Below are positions 16,581 to 25,611 of a stretch of DNA of 64,000 bases, piece after piece. How positions within the stretch are numbered: position 1 is the stretch's first letter; each line of letters begins with the position of its first letter. The translations under genes were made by a program, and so were the position numbers. This stretch comes from Halobacillus halophilus DSM 2266 (GTDB lineage: Bacteria > Bacillota > Bacilli > Bacillales > Halobacillaceae): positions 3,968,001 through 4,032,000 of the forward strand of contig NC_017668.1 of the NCBI RefSeq assembly GCF_000284515.1, written 5' to 3'. The notes beneath the pieces were generated by a model that was not told the DNA's origin, searched no databases, and saw nothing but the letters and a program-made list of their open reading frames with translations.

Positions 16581-16594
16581 TGACAAAAATGTCA
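16581..16594 (+). promoter_or_regulatory. BceR-type operator ahead of the ABC transporter
   Basis: TGACA-AAAA-TGTCA is a perfect dyad that fits the known BceR-family consensus TNACA-N4-TGTNA. It lies about 90 bases upstream of the ATPase gene, where the regulated promoter is expected. Confidence 0.75.
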
Positions 16595-16682
16595 CTTTGT
16601 ATTGGTTCATTGTTAGGTCATTGAAAGGAAAAAGAATCGAGAAATTTATACAATAAAATTAACAAATAAAGGGGGAAGCGAG

Positions 16683-17444
16683 ATGAACATTTTAGAAGGA
16701 TACAAAATTCACAAAAGCTACGGCAACAAGTTTACGAAACAGCATGTGCTGATGGGAATTGATATGAGTATAGAAAAAGGGGAATTTGTCAGCATTATGG
16801 GCGCGTCCGGTTCCGGCAAAACGACCTTGCTGAACGTCCTCTCTTCCATCGATCGTGTGAGTCACGGGACCATTACGATCAACGGAGAGGAAATTACCGG
16901 CCGCAAAGACAAACAGCTGGCGGAATTCAGAAAGCATCATCTCGGCTTTATTTTTCAAGAATACAACTTGCTCGATACCCTAACGGTGAAAGAAAATATT
17001 CTCCTGCCGTTATCGATCGCTAAAGTTTCAAAAAAAGAAGCGAACCGGAAATTCGATGCGGTAGCGGAAGAGCTGGGGATTACGGATGTCCAGGATAAAT
17101 ACCCAAACGAAATTTCCGGAGGTCAGAAACAGCGTACGTCTGCGGCACGCGCCTTTATCCACGAACCAAGTATTATTTTTGCGGATGAACCGACCGGAGC
17201 GCTGGATTCTAAATCCGCTTCTGACCTTCTCAATAAACTCAGTGATTTAAATGAAAAGAGAGATTCCACGATTGCGATGGTTACCCACGACCCGGTCGCC
17301 GCCAGCTACTCAAGACGCGTCATTTTTATTAAAGACGGGCAGATTTATACGCAATTACGAAAAGGCGACCAGACGCGGAACGCTTTTTTGAAAGACATTA
17401 TGAAAACACAGGGCGTGCTTGGCGGGGTGCAGTATGAACATTAA
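16683..17444 (+). CDS. BceA-like ABC transporter ATP-binding protein
   Basis: The 253-residue ATPase of the MacB/BceA type has Walker [13 protein letters not shown] (residues 40-51), Q-loop FQEYNLLD, signature ISGGQKQRT, Walker [13 protein letters not shown] and switch His in VTHD. It energises the adjacent permease in defence against cell-wall-directed peptides. GGGGGAAG precedes the ATG. The permease start overlaps its last codons, so the subunits are co-translated. The BceR-type dyad upstream suggests antibiotic induction. Confidence 0.9.
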   Translation: MNILEGYKIHKSYGNKFTKQHVLMGIDMSIEKGEFVSIMGASGSGKTTLLNVLSSIDRVSHGTITINGEEITGRKDKQLAEFRKHHLGFIFQEYNLLDTLTVKENILLPLSIAKVSKKEANRKFDAVAEELGITDVQDKYPNEISGGQKQRTSAARAFIHEPSIIFADEPTGALDSKSASDLLNKLSDLNEKRDSTIAMVTHDPVAASYSRRVIFIKDGQIYTQLRKGDQTRNAFLKDIMKTQGVLGGVQYEH

Positions 17445-19374
17445 CCAGATCATTCTCCGCAATTTGAAAAAGAACCTGAAAAATTATTACTTATATGTAT
17501 TTGCGCTGATTTTCAGTGTGGCGCTCTATTTTGCTTTTGTTACCTTGCAATATGACCCGGCCATGGATAGTACGAAGGGTACACTGAAAGGCGGCGCGGC
17601 CGTTCGGGCAGCATCGGTCTTATTAATTGGCATTGTTGCGGTGTTCCTCATTTATGCGAATAACATTTTTATTAAACGGAGAAGTAAGGAAATCGGCATG
17701 TTTCAGCTGATCGGTATGACGAAAAATAGGATCTTCCGCATTCTTAGTGCGGAGAACTTAATCATTTATTTTGGTTCGTTGATCATCGGGATCTTTCTTG
17801 GTTTTGCTGTTTCAAAGCTGATTCTCATGATTTTATTCCAGATCACAGATGTAGAAACGGCAGCTACCCTGAGATTTTCGCTTAAAGCTATGGTGCAGAC
17901 ACTCGGCGTCTGTGGCGGGATCTATGGGCTCATTATGGGAATGAACTACCTGTTCATTCAGAGGCAGACGATTCTTTCCCTTTTCCGCACCTCTTCCAAA
18001 ACCGAAGGCAAAGTAGGCCGGATCTCACTATTTGAAATCATTATGGGGATTCTTGGGCTTGGACTCATTTCCACGGGATATTATGTTTCTTCCCAGCTAT
18101 TTTCCGGGTCGACAACCTCCATGAACAGCTTGTTCGGAACAATGATTTTTATTCTCGCATCCGTCATCATTGGCACGTACTTCTTTTATAAAGGATCGGT
18201 ACGGTTTGTGGCGAATATCATTCGAAAGAATAAGCAGGGCTATATGAATATTAATGAAGTGCTGTCTCTGTCATCAGTCATGTTCCGCATGAAATCCAAT
18301 GCGATGCTGCTGACGATTATTACGACGGTATCCGCTCTTGCGATTGGGCTCTTGTCCTTAAGCTACATCTCTTTCTATTCTGCCGAAAACTCAGCAGGAA
18401 ATGGCACTCCGGACGATTTTTCGTTTGTGACAGAAGCGCAGGCGGAAGAGTTTACTGAAAAGCTTGACGGAATCCCTTACACCGAAGAGAAGATTGATGT
18501 TATAAGGGTAGCCGTTAATGTGGAGGAGATTGTAGGCTCAGATATGGAAGGGATGGCTTTCCAATCAGGAGAAATGACACTGGCCGTGATAAAAGATCAG
18601 GCGGTCCCTGGAATTGATGTTGGTGAAAACCAGACCATCTTCACCGGCTTTTACGATGCCCTGCAGCGAATGATGCAACTGGAAGACTCAGGAGAGCTAG
18701 TGTTTAAGGGAAAAGAAGAATCCTTTACTTTAAACTTTTTAGGAGTTTCAAAACAGAGCGTCCTATCTGGTTACTTTTCTGGAGGAGGTCTGCCCACTGC
18801 GGTCGTAGATGAAACTGTTTATGAGAAGCTGTCCCAAGATTTAAATCCTAAACTCCAGGGAGAGTACTCCCAATACATTGGTATTAACCTGGAGGCTGAA
18901 GATCAGGTGGAAAAAGCGGATGAAGTGTTCCAGAGTCTTGCTCTTAGCAGTGATGTAGGAACCGCATCAGATTACGCGATTACTCAAAACCAGAAACAGA
19001 ATATGGGACTCGTCATGTTTATCGTCGGTTTCTTAGGACTCACCTTCTTAATCACATCCGGATGTATTCTTTATTTCAAACAAATGGATGAAGGCGAAGA
19101 GGAGCGACCGAACTATACAATTTTAAGAAAGCTTGGCTATACGAACCGTGATTTACTGCGAGGCATCCAGGGCAAACAGGTCTTTAACTTTGGCATCCCG
19201 CTGCTGGTTGGACTCCTGCACAGCTACTTTGCAGTCCAGTCAGGCTGGTTTTTCTTCGGAACCGAGCTATGGATCCCCATGTTCATCGTGATGGGCGTCT
19301 ACACCGCTCTCTATTCCATATTCGGCTTGCTCTCCGTCCTCTACTACAAACGCATCATCAAAGAAGCCCTGTAA
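17434..19374 (+). CDS. BceB-like ABC transporter permease
   Basis: The 646-residue permease has the BceB layout: one N-terminal helix, FtsX-like helices at about residues 50-170, more helices to about 315, a large extracellular domain (about 320-520) and a final FtsX-like helix block with [12 protein letters not shown]. The extracellular domain is the presumed ligand sensor in this family. The first ATG of the family-typical [14 protein letters not shown] start is at 17434, overlapping the ATPase gene by 11 bases; a further upstream frame extension has no ribosome site. The target antibiotic is unknown. Confidence 0.9.
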   Translation: MNINQIILRNLKKNLKNYYLYVFALIFSVALYFAFVTLQYDPAMDSTKGTLKGGAAVRAASVLLIGIVAVFLIYANNIFIKRRSKEIGMFQLIGMTKNRIFRILSAENLIIYFGSLIIGIFLGFAVSKLILMILFQITDVETAATLRFSLKAMVQTLGVCGGIYGLIMGMNYLFIQRQTILSLFRTSSKTEGKVGRISLFEIIMGILGLGLISTGYYVSSQLFSGSTTSMNSLFGTMIFILASVIIGTYFFYKGSVRFVANIIRKNKQGYMNINEVLSLSSVMFRMKSNAMLLTIITTVSALAIGLLSLSYISFYSAENSAGNGTPDDFSFVTEAQAEEFTEKLDGIPYTEEKIDVIRVAVNVEEIVGSDMEGMAFQSGEMTLAVIKDQAVPGIDVGENQTIFTGFYDALQRMMQLEDSGELVFKGKEESFTLNFLGVSKQSVLSGYFSGGGLPTAVVDETVYEKLSQDLNPKLQGEYSQYIGINLEAEDQVEKADEVFQSLALSSDVGTASDYAITQNQKQNMGLVMFIVGFLGLTFLITSGCILYFKQMDEGEEERPNYTILRKLGYTNRDLLRGIQGKQVFNFGIPLLVGLLHSYFAVQSGWFFFGTELWIPMFIVMGVYTALYSIFGLLSVLYYKRIIKEAL

Positions 19375-19406
19375 GTTTGATCATTTGATCGTTTGATACA
19401 TTTATT

Positions 19407-19447
19407 TCCACCTCAGGTCATCCAGAAACTGGATGACCTGAGGTGGA
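19407..19447. terminator. Bidirectional hairpin, same arms as at 12946-12986
   Basis: TCCACCTCAGGTCATCCA (19407-19424) and its exact complement (19430-19447) flank the loop GAAAC. It stands between the convergent permease and macro-domain genes. Confidence 0.8.
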
Positions 19448-19460
19448 ATATTTTGGGGCA

Positions 19461-19970
19461 TCACTTGCTCAGTCGGTTTTCGTAGAGTTGTTTGTTCTCT
19501 TCGTCGAAGCAGACGAAATAGACGTGTTCGATTTCTTCGTGCTCCTCTAAATAGTCCTGAACGGTGCGGATCGCAATTTCGGCCGCTTCTTCTTTAGGGA
19601 AGCCATAAATGCCGGTACTGATATTCGGGAAAGCCACGGTTCGAAGGCCGTGTTCCGATGCCCGTTTCAGGGAATTGCGATAGCAGTCTGCCAGCCGGTC
19701 CGCCTCATTTTTATGACCTCCATTCCAAACGGGGCCAACGGTATGAATCACTTTCTCAGATGGCATCTTTCCTGCTGTCGTCACCACCGCTTCACCTGTT
19801 TCACATCCGTCAAACTTCTTACTCTCTTCCATAATCGATGGACCGCCGGCCCGGTGAATCGCTCCATCAACACCGCCGCCCCCGGCGAGCTTTTTGTTCG
19901 CGGCATTCACGACCGCATCGACCTCCATTTTGGTAATATCCCCCTGGATGACTTCGATCTTATGATTCAC
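19461..19970 (-). CDS. Macro-domain protein (ADP-ribose / O-acetyl-ADP-ribose processing)
   Basis: The 169-residue single-domain macro protein has the ligand loops VVNAANKKLAGGGGVDGAIH (about residues 19-38) and ISTGIYGFP (about 119-127), as in YmdB-type deacetylases and mono-ADP-ribosyl hydrolases. It should bind ADP-ribose and remove acetyl or ADP-ribosyl groups. I place the start at the GTG at 19970 because AAGGAG lies nine bases upstream and the product then begins NHKIEVIQGD like other family members. A longer frame has no ribosome site and runs into the divergent Nudix gene. Confidence 0.88.
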   Translation of the reverse strand: MNHKIEVIQGDITKMEVDAVVNAANKKLAGGGGVDGAIHRAGGPSIMEESKKFDGCETGEAVVTTAGKMPSEKVIHTVGPVWNGGHKNEADRLADCYRNSLKRASEHGLRTVAFPNISTGIYGFPKEEAAEIAIRTVQDYLEEHEEIEHVYFVCFDEENKQLYENRLSK

Positions 19971-20067
19971 ATGTACCCACTCCTTTTGAATATAATGTAA
20001 GCATGTCCGACTTACGGAAGCTTGTTCATTTGTTATAGTAAAGATAGAGAAAGTTTGAGGTGAAGTT

Positions 20068-20694
20068 ATGGATCCGGAAAATCTACTCCATAAAGTCAGC
20101 AAGCACACCCCGTCCATCCTTGGAAGTAAAAATTTCGTGAAATTCGCGATTCTGCTTCCGCTTATCGAAAAAGATAACGAAACACACGTCCTGTTTGAAG
20201 TTCGTTCTCATAAAATGAGAAGGCAGCCCGGTGAGATCTGTTTTCCCGGCGGCAGAATTGATCTGCAGGATCCCGACGCAAAAGCAGCAGCCCTCAGGGA
20301 AACAAGGGAGGAACTGGGCATACCTGAACGGGATTTGCTGCACGTTCACCCCCTGGATTACCTGGTTTCCCCTTTTGGAATGATTGTGTATCCTTATGCG
20401 GGCTACGTTAACCACCCTTACAGCGCTGTTGATCCCAATCCGGATGAAGTCGGTGATGTATTCACGGTTCCCTTATCCTATTTAATGGAAACCGAACCCG
20501 AAATCCATCACGTGGGATTCGAGGCAAGACCTAAGGAAAATTTCCCTTTTGAATTAATTGAGGGAGGCAAGGACTACAACTGGCAGACGCGCCAGTTCGA
20601 GGAGTACTTTTACAAGTATGAGGATAAAGTGATCTGGGGGCTGACGGCACGCATTCTCTCCCACTTTATTGACATGATTTCTTCTGAAAACTAA
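20068..20694 (+). CDS. Nudix hydrolase, CoA pyrophosphatase-like
   Basis: The 208-residue enzyme has the Nudix box G-x5-E-x7-REL-x2-ELG as GGRIDLQDP... RETREELGI. Before it stands the CoAse signature HKMRRQPGEICFPGG, typical of the NudL/YeaB subgroup that cleaves CoA and its derivatives. GAGGTGAAG precedes the ATG. It is divergent from the macro-domain gene with 97 bases between starts and has its own terminator. Substrate preference is inferred from the signature only. Confidence 0.88.
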   Translation: MDPENLLHKVSKHTPSILGSKNFVKFAILLPLIEKDNETHVLFEVRSHKMRRQPGEICFPGGRIDLQDPDAKAAALRETREELGIPERDLLHVHPLDYLVSPFGMIVYPYAGYVNHPYSAVDPNPDEVGDVFTVPLSYLMETEPEIHHVGFEARPKENFPFELIEGGKDYNWQTRQFEEYFYKYEDKVIWGLTARILSHFIDMISSEN

Positions 20695-20698
20695 GCAG

Positions 20699-20732
20699 AA
20701 AAGCAGCTTCCCAACGCGGAAGCTGCTTTTTT
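20699..20732 (+). terminator. Rho-independent terminator after the Nudix gene
   Basis: AAAAGCAGCTTCC pairs with GGAAGCTGCTTTT and ends in a T-run. Confidence 0.88.
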
Positions 20733-20780
20733 CGTTTGAATCAAAACGTATATATGTACTTCCAGTTAACGGTCGACATC

Positions 20781-21050
20781 TTAAGGAAAAAAAGAGAAAA
20801 CAGCGGAAGCTATTCCAACTATTAAACTCACAAAAATTAAAGTCTTCAATGTGCGCTTATAAACTTGATGCTCTCTTCGATTCACCTCATAAATATCCCA
20901 CAAAAATTGTAGAAGGAGAATAATAATTAAAGACACACCTATATACATACTAGGTACTCCCCCAAAAGACATCGCCAAAACTGTAAATAAAGCCGAAAAA
21001 CCTACTATAGATTCCTCTTTCTTTATTTTCTTCTCCATCTCTTCGTCCAT
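20781..21050 (-). CDS. Small membrane protein, unknown function
   Basis: The 89-residue protein has a charged N-terminus (EEMEKKIKKEE) and three membrane helices. AAAGGACGG lies shortly before the ATG. It is the second of two small membrane genes 28 bases apart, probably one transcript. No family was recognised. Confidence 0.55.
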   Translation of the reverse strand: MDEEMEKKIKKEESIVGFSALFTVLAMSFGGVPSMYIGVSLIIILLLQFLWDIYEVNRREHQVYKRTLKTLIFVSLIVGIASAVFSFFP

Positions 21051-21078
21051 AACATCCGTCCTTTCACCACATACTCCA

Positions 21079-21351
21079 TTAAGAAGAGCTCATAGCGTTA
21101 TCCAGAATATAAACAGGGCCGGCTAAAAGAATAGAAAAAATAATCGCTGATTTAAATCTTCTCTGTAAGTACATCCCTGCGATTAAAATAACCACAATAA
21201 TTAAATTGATTATGATAACAAGGATAGAGATAATCTCCGAGTAATCCCGAAAAGCATACGAGGAGACCACAAAGATTAATATCGAGATAGGAATGGTAAA
21301 ATAAGAAGAAATCTTTTCGAACTTTTCCACTATGTAAAACACCCCTATCAT
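21079..21351 (-). CDS. Small membrane protein, unknown function
   Basis: The protein has up to 90 residues and three membrane helices rich in I and V. The first ATG (21351) lacks a ribosome site. A GTG at 21330 (product VEKFEKISSYF...) has AGGGGTG nine bases upstream and is the better start. It is probably co-transcribed with the next small membrane gene. No family was recognised. Confidence 0.5.
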   Translation of the reverse strand: MIGVFYIVEKFEKISSYFTIPISILIFVVSSYAFRDYSEIISILVIIINLIIVVILIAGMYLQRRFKSAIIFSILLAGPVYILDNAMSSS

Positions 21352-21499
21352 TTTACAGTTTGAACCAATTCACTATACTTCTCAATCTGCGCCATCCACC
21401 GCCCCACTTTATCAAAATTAATAAAACATAGAATAAAACCTTTTTATGGATAAAAGCATAGGATAGATGAACCTTTACTTACCGGGAGGACCATTATCT

Positions 21500-22405
21500 A
21501 TGAATTACTATCCTTATCCTTCGTACCCCCAGGACTTTATGCGTTCACAAAAAAAGCTCATTCAGGCAATTGAAAAAGCGATTAACGGTGAATACAGCGC
21601 GATTTCCTGCTACAATAAGCTGGCGCAGCTCGCGCCGGACAAACTGACTAAAAAACGCATTGAGGAAATACGCAGAGATGAACAGCGTCACTATACAGAG
21701 TTCCGCAGGCTCTATACCCAATTAACCGGAGGCGGACAGCCGACGCCGCAAATCACTGAGGAATGCCCCGATTTCTTTGAAAAAGGCATTGCCCTTGCCT
21801 TCAATGATGAACAGGAAACGGTTGATTTTTATTTAGATATAGCCGATCAGGCTCAAGACCCCTCCGTAAAAGCAATCTTCCGCCGTGCTGCTGCAGATGA
21901 ACAGAACCACGCAGTCTGGTTTTTATCTTTTCAGATGAAAAGTGGTGGAAATTCGGAAAATGAACGTCAGACGGAAGAGGAATTCGGCGCTAAGGGAGCC
22001 ATGAATGCTTCCACTTTAACCATTCCTGACATGCTTACTTACGCGATGCAGGATGAGTATCTAGCCCAGGCCAGGTATGACGACATTTTAAACGCGTTCG
22101 GAAATGTTCGTACATTTGCACGGATCAAAGAAGCGGAATTACGGCATATCGCTGCTTTAAATACGCTTTTTACGCGCTATCAGGTGCCATTACCTGAGGA
22201 CATCTCCCAGGTATTTGTCGTAACCCCCGAAAATATTAAAGGAGCCTATGGGGCTGGCGTTCGAGGCGAAATCGATAATATCGCGATGTACAACAAATTC
22301 TTAACGTATCAGCTTCCTGCCGATATGAGGACAGTGTTTACGCAGCTTCGAGATGCATCGGTGAATCATTTGGCTGCATTTGAGAGAGGGCTCGAGCGAG
22401 AATAG
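21500..22405 (+). CDS. Protein with two ferritin-like four-helix domains
   Basis: The 301-residue protein begins with a Tyr/Pro-rich tail (MNYYPYPSYPQDF). The first ferritin-like domain carries metal-ligand type motifs NGEYSAI, RRDEQRHY, NDEQETV and AADEQNHA (residues about 30-145). The second carries MQDEYLAQARY and KEAELRHIAAL (about 185-290). Rubrerythrin-like proteins of this kind occur in spore-formers, where a Y/P-rich end suggests spore coat association; that location is inference. The start at 21500 is chosen for the GGGAGG site upstream. Confidence 0.75.
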   Translation: MNYYPYPSYPQDFMRSQKKLIQAIEKAINGEYSAISCYNKLAQLAPDKLTKKRIEEIRRDEQRHYTEFRRLYTQLTGGGQPTPQITEECPDFFEKGIALAFNDEQETVDFYLDIADQAQDPSVKAIFRRAAADEQNHAVWFLSFQMKSGGNSENERQTEEEFGAKGAMNASTLTIPDMLTYAMQDEYLAQARYDDILNAFGNVRTFARIKEAELRHIAALNTLFTRYQVPLPEDISQVFVVTPENIKGAYGAGVRGEIDNIAMYNKFLTYQLPADMRTVFTQLRDASVNHLAAFERGLERE

Positions 22406-22496
22406 AGGCAGAGCCCCTCCCTCTTTCGGAACGATGCCCATTAACTTTTTTATAAAAAATGCTTCCGAAGGCTTTGATCAAGTGCATCCGGGGTCC

Positions 22497-23189
22497 TTAT
22501 GATGTACGTCTACGCTTCCGAATGACAAAGAACAACATGACACCTAATAGAAGGACGCCCGCCGCTGTCAGAATAATATTTCGAACGTTCGGAACCGCTG
22601 CTTCCACCATGAGCTCTGTGGTTCCGGCGGTTTTAATATTCCACGTTAATACATCGCCGTTTACTTCATCGGCATTGTGATCCTCAGGGGAAATCGGCAG
22701 GTCCAGCGTGAAGGTCAGATCCAGCTGATTGGAAACGAGCTGCTGCATCCCGCCTAATAAACCTGAATTTTCAAGATCCAGTTCCCCTTCGACACGGTAC
22801 GTTTTCGTAAAAAAGCCATCCTCCACGGACACATCGAGCGGTACATTACTCATGGAACCTCCTGTGCCAGTCTCACTAACAGCGCCCATTGAAGGGATCA
22901 CCTGCATATCCTGAGCATTCTCAAACGACTCCGTGGCTTTAAACCCCTTGTAGCCTTCTTCCGTATAGGATTCGACGGTATAGCCTTGCGCTTCCAATTC
23001 ATCATTAACGGAGCTTAGCATAGTCTCTGCACGCTGGCCGAACTGCTCATAGGTACTCTCTTCAACTCCGAGTGTGATCGTACTTGTTCCGCTGCCATCT
23101 TTATTAATTTTTACACCTATATCTCCCTGCACGCAGGCGGTTAATAGAATAAGCAGACCGGCAGCTATAAGTATCCAGGTTTTTTTCAA
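22497..23189 (-). CDS. Lipoprotein with C-terminal membrane anchor (DUF3153-like)
   Basis: The signal peptide has the lipobox LLTAC. About 180 extracytoplasmic residues follow (VQGDIGVKINKDGSG...), then a single C-terminal membrane helix (about residues 205-222) and a basic tail RKRRR. This lipobox-plus-helix layout is seen in DUF3153 proteins of Firmicutes, whose function is unknown. I prefer the TTG at 23189, six bases after GGGGGAG; the ATG two codons before it touches the ribosome site. Confidence 0.7.
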   Translation of the reverse strand: MKKTWILIAAGLLILLTACVQGDIGVKINKDGSGTSTITLGVEESTYEQFGQRAETMLSSVNDELEAQGYTVESYTEEGYKGFKATESFENAQDMQVIPSMGAVSETGTGGSMSNVPLDVSVEDGFFTKTYRVEGELDLENSGLLGGMQQLVSNQLDLTFTLDLPISPEDHNADEVNGDVLTWNIKTAGTTELMVEAAVPNVRNIILTAAGVLLLGVMLFFVIRKRRRTS

Positions 23190-23388
23190 GGTCATCTCCC
23201 CCATGTATATGTATGTACTTATCATTATACGGGAAGGCAGCGGAAGACTTAACGAAAAAAATCGTCACGTGATGCAATCATAAAGAAAAGACTAAGTAAC
23301 ATAGACTCCTGCCACGTTTCCGAGAAAGGATGCACGTCACGCATGATTCCCTGAACGCTTGGAGATTATAAAAGCAGGAGGGATCATC

Positions 23389-23742
23389 ATGAACGAGCGC
23401 AACTTATCAATTGAAGAATTTAACGAACTTCTGCAGCAATGGAGCGGGAACACCATCCGGATTACGAAGCACGAACTTCGTGACCAGGACACCGTTTATA
23501 TGAACTTAGATCATATTGATTACTCGAAAGATACGAGAAGAATGGACGATTATGAGCCGATGCACGCTTTACACCTGCACGGTACAGGCAGAACGGAAAC
23601 GGATGCCCATAATGTTCAGCCGCTTCCATCTACGTATTACGAGATTCCTTTAGAGGACTCTACTCAGTACCAGTTTGGCGAGAACCATTTCTCCCTTGTG
23701 ACTGAGCGGGGCACCTATACCATACAGCTTATCCATTATTAA
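23389..23742 (+). CDS. Conserved-looking soluble protein, unknown function
   Basis: The 117-residue acidic protein has no membrane segment or signal. It begins MNERNLSIEEFNELLQQWSG and has a histidine-containing middle (MHALHLHG). AGGAGGG precedes the ATG at the proper distance, and a terminator follows. I do not recognise a family. Confidence 0.6.
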   Translation: MNERNLSIEEFNELLQQWSGNTIRITKHELRDQDTVYMNLDHIDYSKDTRRMDDYEPMHALHLHGTGRTETDAHNVQPLPSTYYEIPLEDSTQYQFGENHFSLVTERGTYTIQLIHY

Positions 23743-23747
23743 AGTGC

Positions 23748-23779
23748 AGCGTTTGTCCGGAGAGGACAGGCGCTTTTTT
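23748..23779 (+). terminator. Rho-independent terminator
   Basis: AGCGTTTGTCC pairs (with two G-U pairs) with GGACAGGCGCT and runs into TTTTTT. Confidence 0.75.
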
Positions 23780-23903
23780 AATGAGGAAAAATGTCAGACG
23801 GAATTCCTTGCACTTCTCCCCTTCCACACCCGATACTAGAAATAGAAACCTTCTAAGACAAACTTCATGAACTCTCTAAAACTTCATGAAAGAGGAGATA
23901 GCT

Positions 23904-25352
23904 ATGAAAAAGAGGATTCCCCTTCGATATACAGGTGCTTTTCAAAACAAAGCCTCTGGCAATCCCGGCGAATGGTATCTCGGTGAAACCCCCAATCCCG
24001 TCTCGGAAACCAAACGCCCGATCCTGTTCGTCCACGGATTTAATCGATCCGCTGACACCTGGTATGAGAGCAATGACATGTATGCGACCGCTTACGAGAA
24101 CGGCTACGAAACTGCCTTTATCGATGTATATCCGGACCGAAACATGTGGGAGAACGGAGCTTTACTCGCACAAAAAATAAAGGAAATCTACCAGCATTTT
24201 GGAGAAAAAATCGTAGTGGTCGCCCACAGTAAAGGTGGCCTTGATACGCAGGTCGCTCTCGTTCACTATGGTGCCGATCCCTATATCGAACGAATGATCA
24301 CGCTCGCCACTCCTTATTACGGTTCGCAACTAGCGGATTTAGCCTACAGCCGCTGGGCCAGCTGGCTGGCGAATATACTCGGAAGTAAAAATGAAGCCAC
24401 CTACTCCCTGCAAACTGGCTACATGAGCCAGTTCCGCTCCGAAACAGACAGCCAGCCCAATGTATTACAAACCCCGATTTATACTTTAGCAGGTACGAAA
24501 TGGGGCCGCTTCGGCACCTCCTTATACTGGGGCGGATTATACTTACGTGCTTACGGCAGCAATGATGGAGCCGTGACGGTGAATAGCTCGCGGTTAGTGT
24601 ATGCAACCGACATCGGCGCCGGTGACTGGAACCACACGACCATTAAAGAAGGTTCTGCCACCTTCAACAAGTTTGCGCCTTACTTACAAGAGCAGGTGGA
24701 ATCATTGGCGAATCACCAGGCCGCAAGCACTGCCCATGGCGTGCATGAGCCCGCTGCCAGCAATTATATAAGCGGCGGAGAATTTACCGGTACGAAGACA
24801 GAAACCATCTATGTGGAAAAAGGGGTTCAGGAACTGACCGTCAACTGGGCAACCGCTCAGGCTTCCACCCGTTTGATTCTCACCGATCCGAGCGGCGGAA
24901 CACACGAGAAATTCACCACCACTCATGATGAAACTACTTTTTTCGAAGGAGCTTACCACCATACGTTTGCCGAGGAGAACCCTGAACCAGGAGCGTGGAC
25001 ATTAGAAGCAAGTTCCCTCCAGCAAGAGCATTACTTATTGACGGCCTCCTTTACGAGCCCTCTCAATAATTTACTCAGCACGGCTCTTTCCAGCGAGGAC
25101 AGAAAGCTCAGAATCAACGCTCAGAACCTGGAGTTTCAAACCGATGTAACGATCGATTATTACAAAAATGGCCAGTTGCAGCTCAGCGATATGAAAGCCA
25201 GTCAGGTAAGCAAAACCGACTTCCACGTACCCGACCTCGGCGAAGGTATGTATAATATGACGATGAATATTCACGGAAGCTATGCCCAGCAGCCTTTTCG
25301 ACGTACCATCATTCAATCCATTTATGCAGATGACCACGGTAACCTCTACTAA
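23904..25352 (+). CDS. Lipase/esterase (alpha/beta hydrolase) with C-terminal beta domain
   Basis: The 482-residue enzyme has the oxyanion segment ILFVHGFNRSADTW (about residues 42-55) and nucleophile elbow VVVAHSKGGLD. This is the AHSxG variant in which Ala replaces the usual first Gly, as in Bacillus lipases. A likely acidic residue is in GSNDGAVT and a His in WNHTT. Residues about 290-480 form a beta-sandwich-like region with EPGAWTLEA. No signal peptide is visible, so the enzyme is cytoplasmic or exported another way. The start at 23904 has GAGGAGA seven bases upstream. Confidence 0.8.
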   Translation: MKKRIPLRYTGAFQNKASGNPGEWYLGETPNPVSETKRPILFVHGFNRSADTWYESNDMYATAYENGYETAFIDVYPDRNMWENGALLAQKIKEIYQHFGEKIVVVAHSKGGLDTQVALVHYGADPYIERMITLATPYYGSQLADLAYSRWASWLANILGSKNEATYSLQTGYMSQFRSETDSQPNVLQTPIYTLAGTKWGRFGTSLYWGGLYLRAYGSNDGAVTVNSSRLVYATDIGAGDWNHTTIKEGSATFNKFAPYLQEQVESLANHQAASTAHGVHEPAASNYISGGEFTGTKTETIYVEKGVQELTVNWATAQASTRLILTDPSGGTHEKFTTTHDETTFFEGAYHHTFAEENPEPGAWTLEASSLQQEHYLLTASFTSPLNNLLSTALSSEDRKLRINAQNLEFQTDVTIDYYKNGQLQLSDMKASQVSKTDFHVPDLGEGMYNMTMNIHGSYAQQPFRRTIIQSIYADDHGNLY

Positions 25353-25403
25353 AGCGAGCGGAGCGAGGGCCTCTCCGCTCCTGTAATCTTTTGTAGATAT
25401 TTG

Positions 25404-25422
25404 TAAAATGATTATCATCTTA
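25404..25422. promoter_or_regulatory. Possible Fur-type box
   Basis: The 19 bases TAAAATGATTATCATCTTA match the Fur consensus GATAATGATTATCATTATC at 14 positions and contain the perfect dyad ATGATTATCAT. It lies 190 bases upstream of the NlpC-like gene. The distance is long, so the assignment is tentative. Confidence 0.35.
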
Positions 25423-25611
25423 GCTTAATGTCCCTGAAACCTCCTTGGAAAAATTCTCTGTTAGACTAAGGATTAGTTTGAAAGACACGCACTATTCAAC
25501 ATACATCGTTTCAAAACGACAGGAAGTACATAAATCAGATACACAAGACAGCCCTCTTTCAAACTTCTATTGCCCAACGTCCGCAGGAATTTACAACAAG
25601 GAGGAGTTTGA

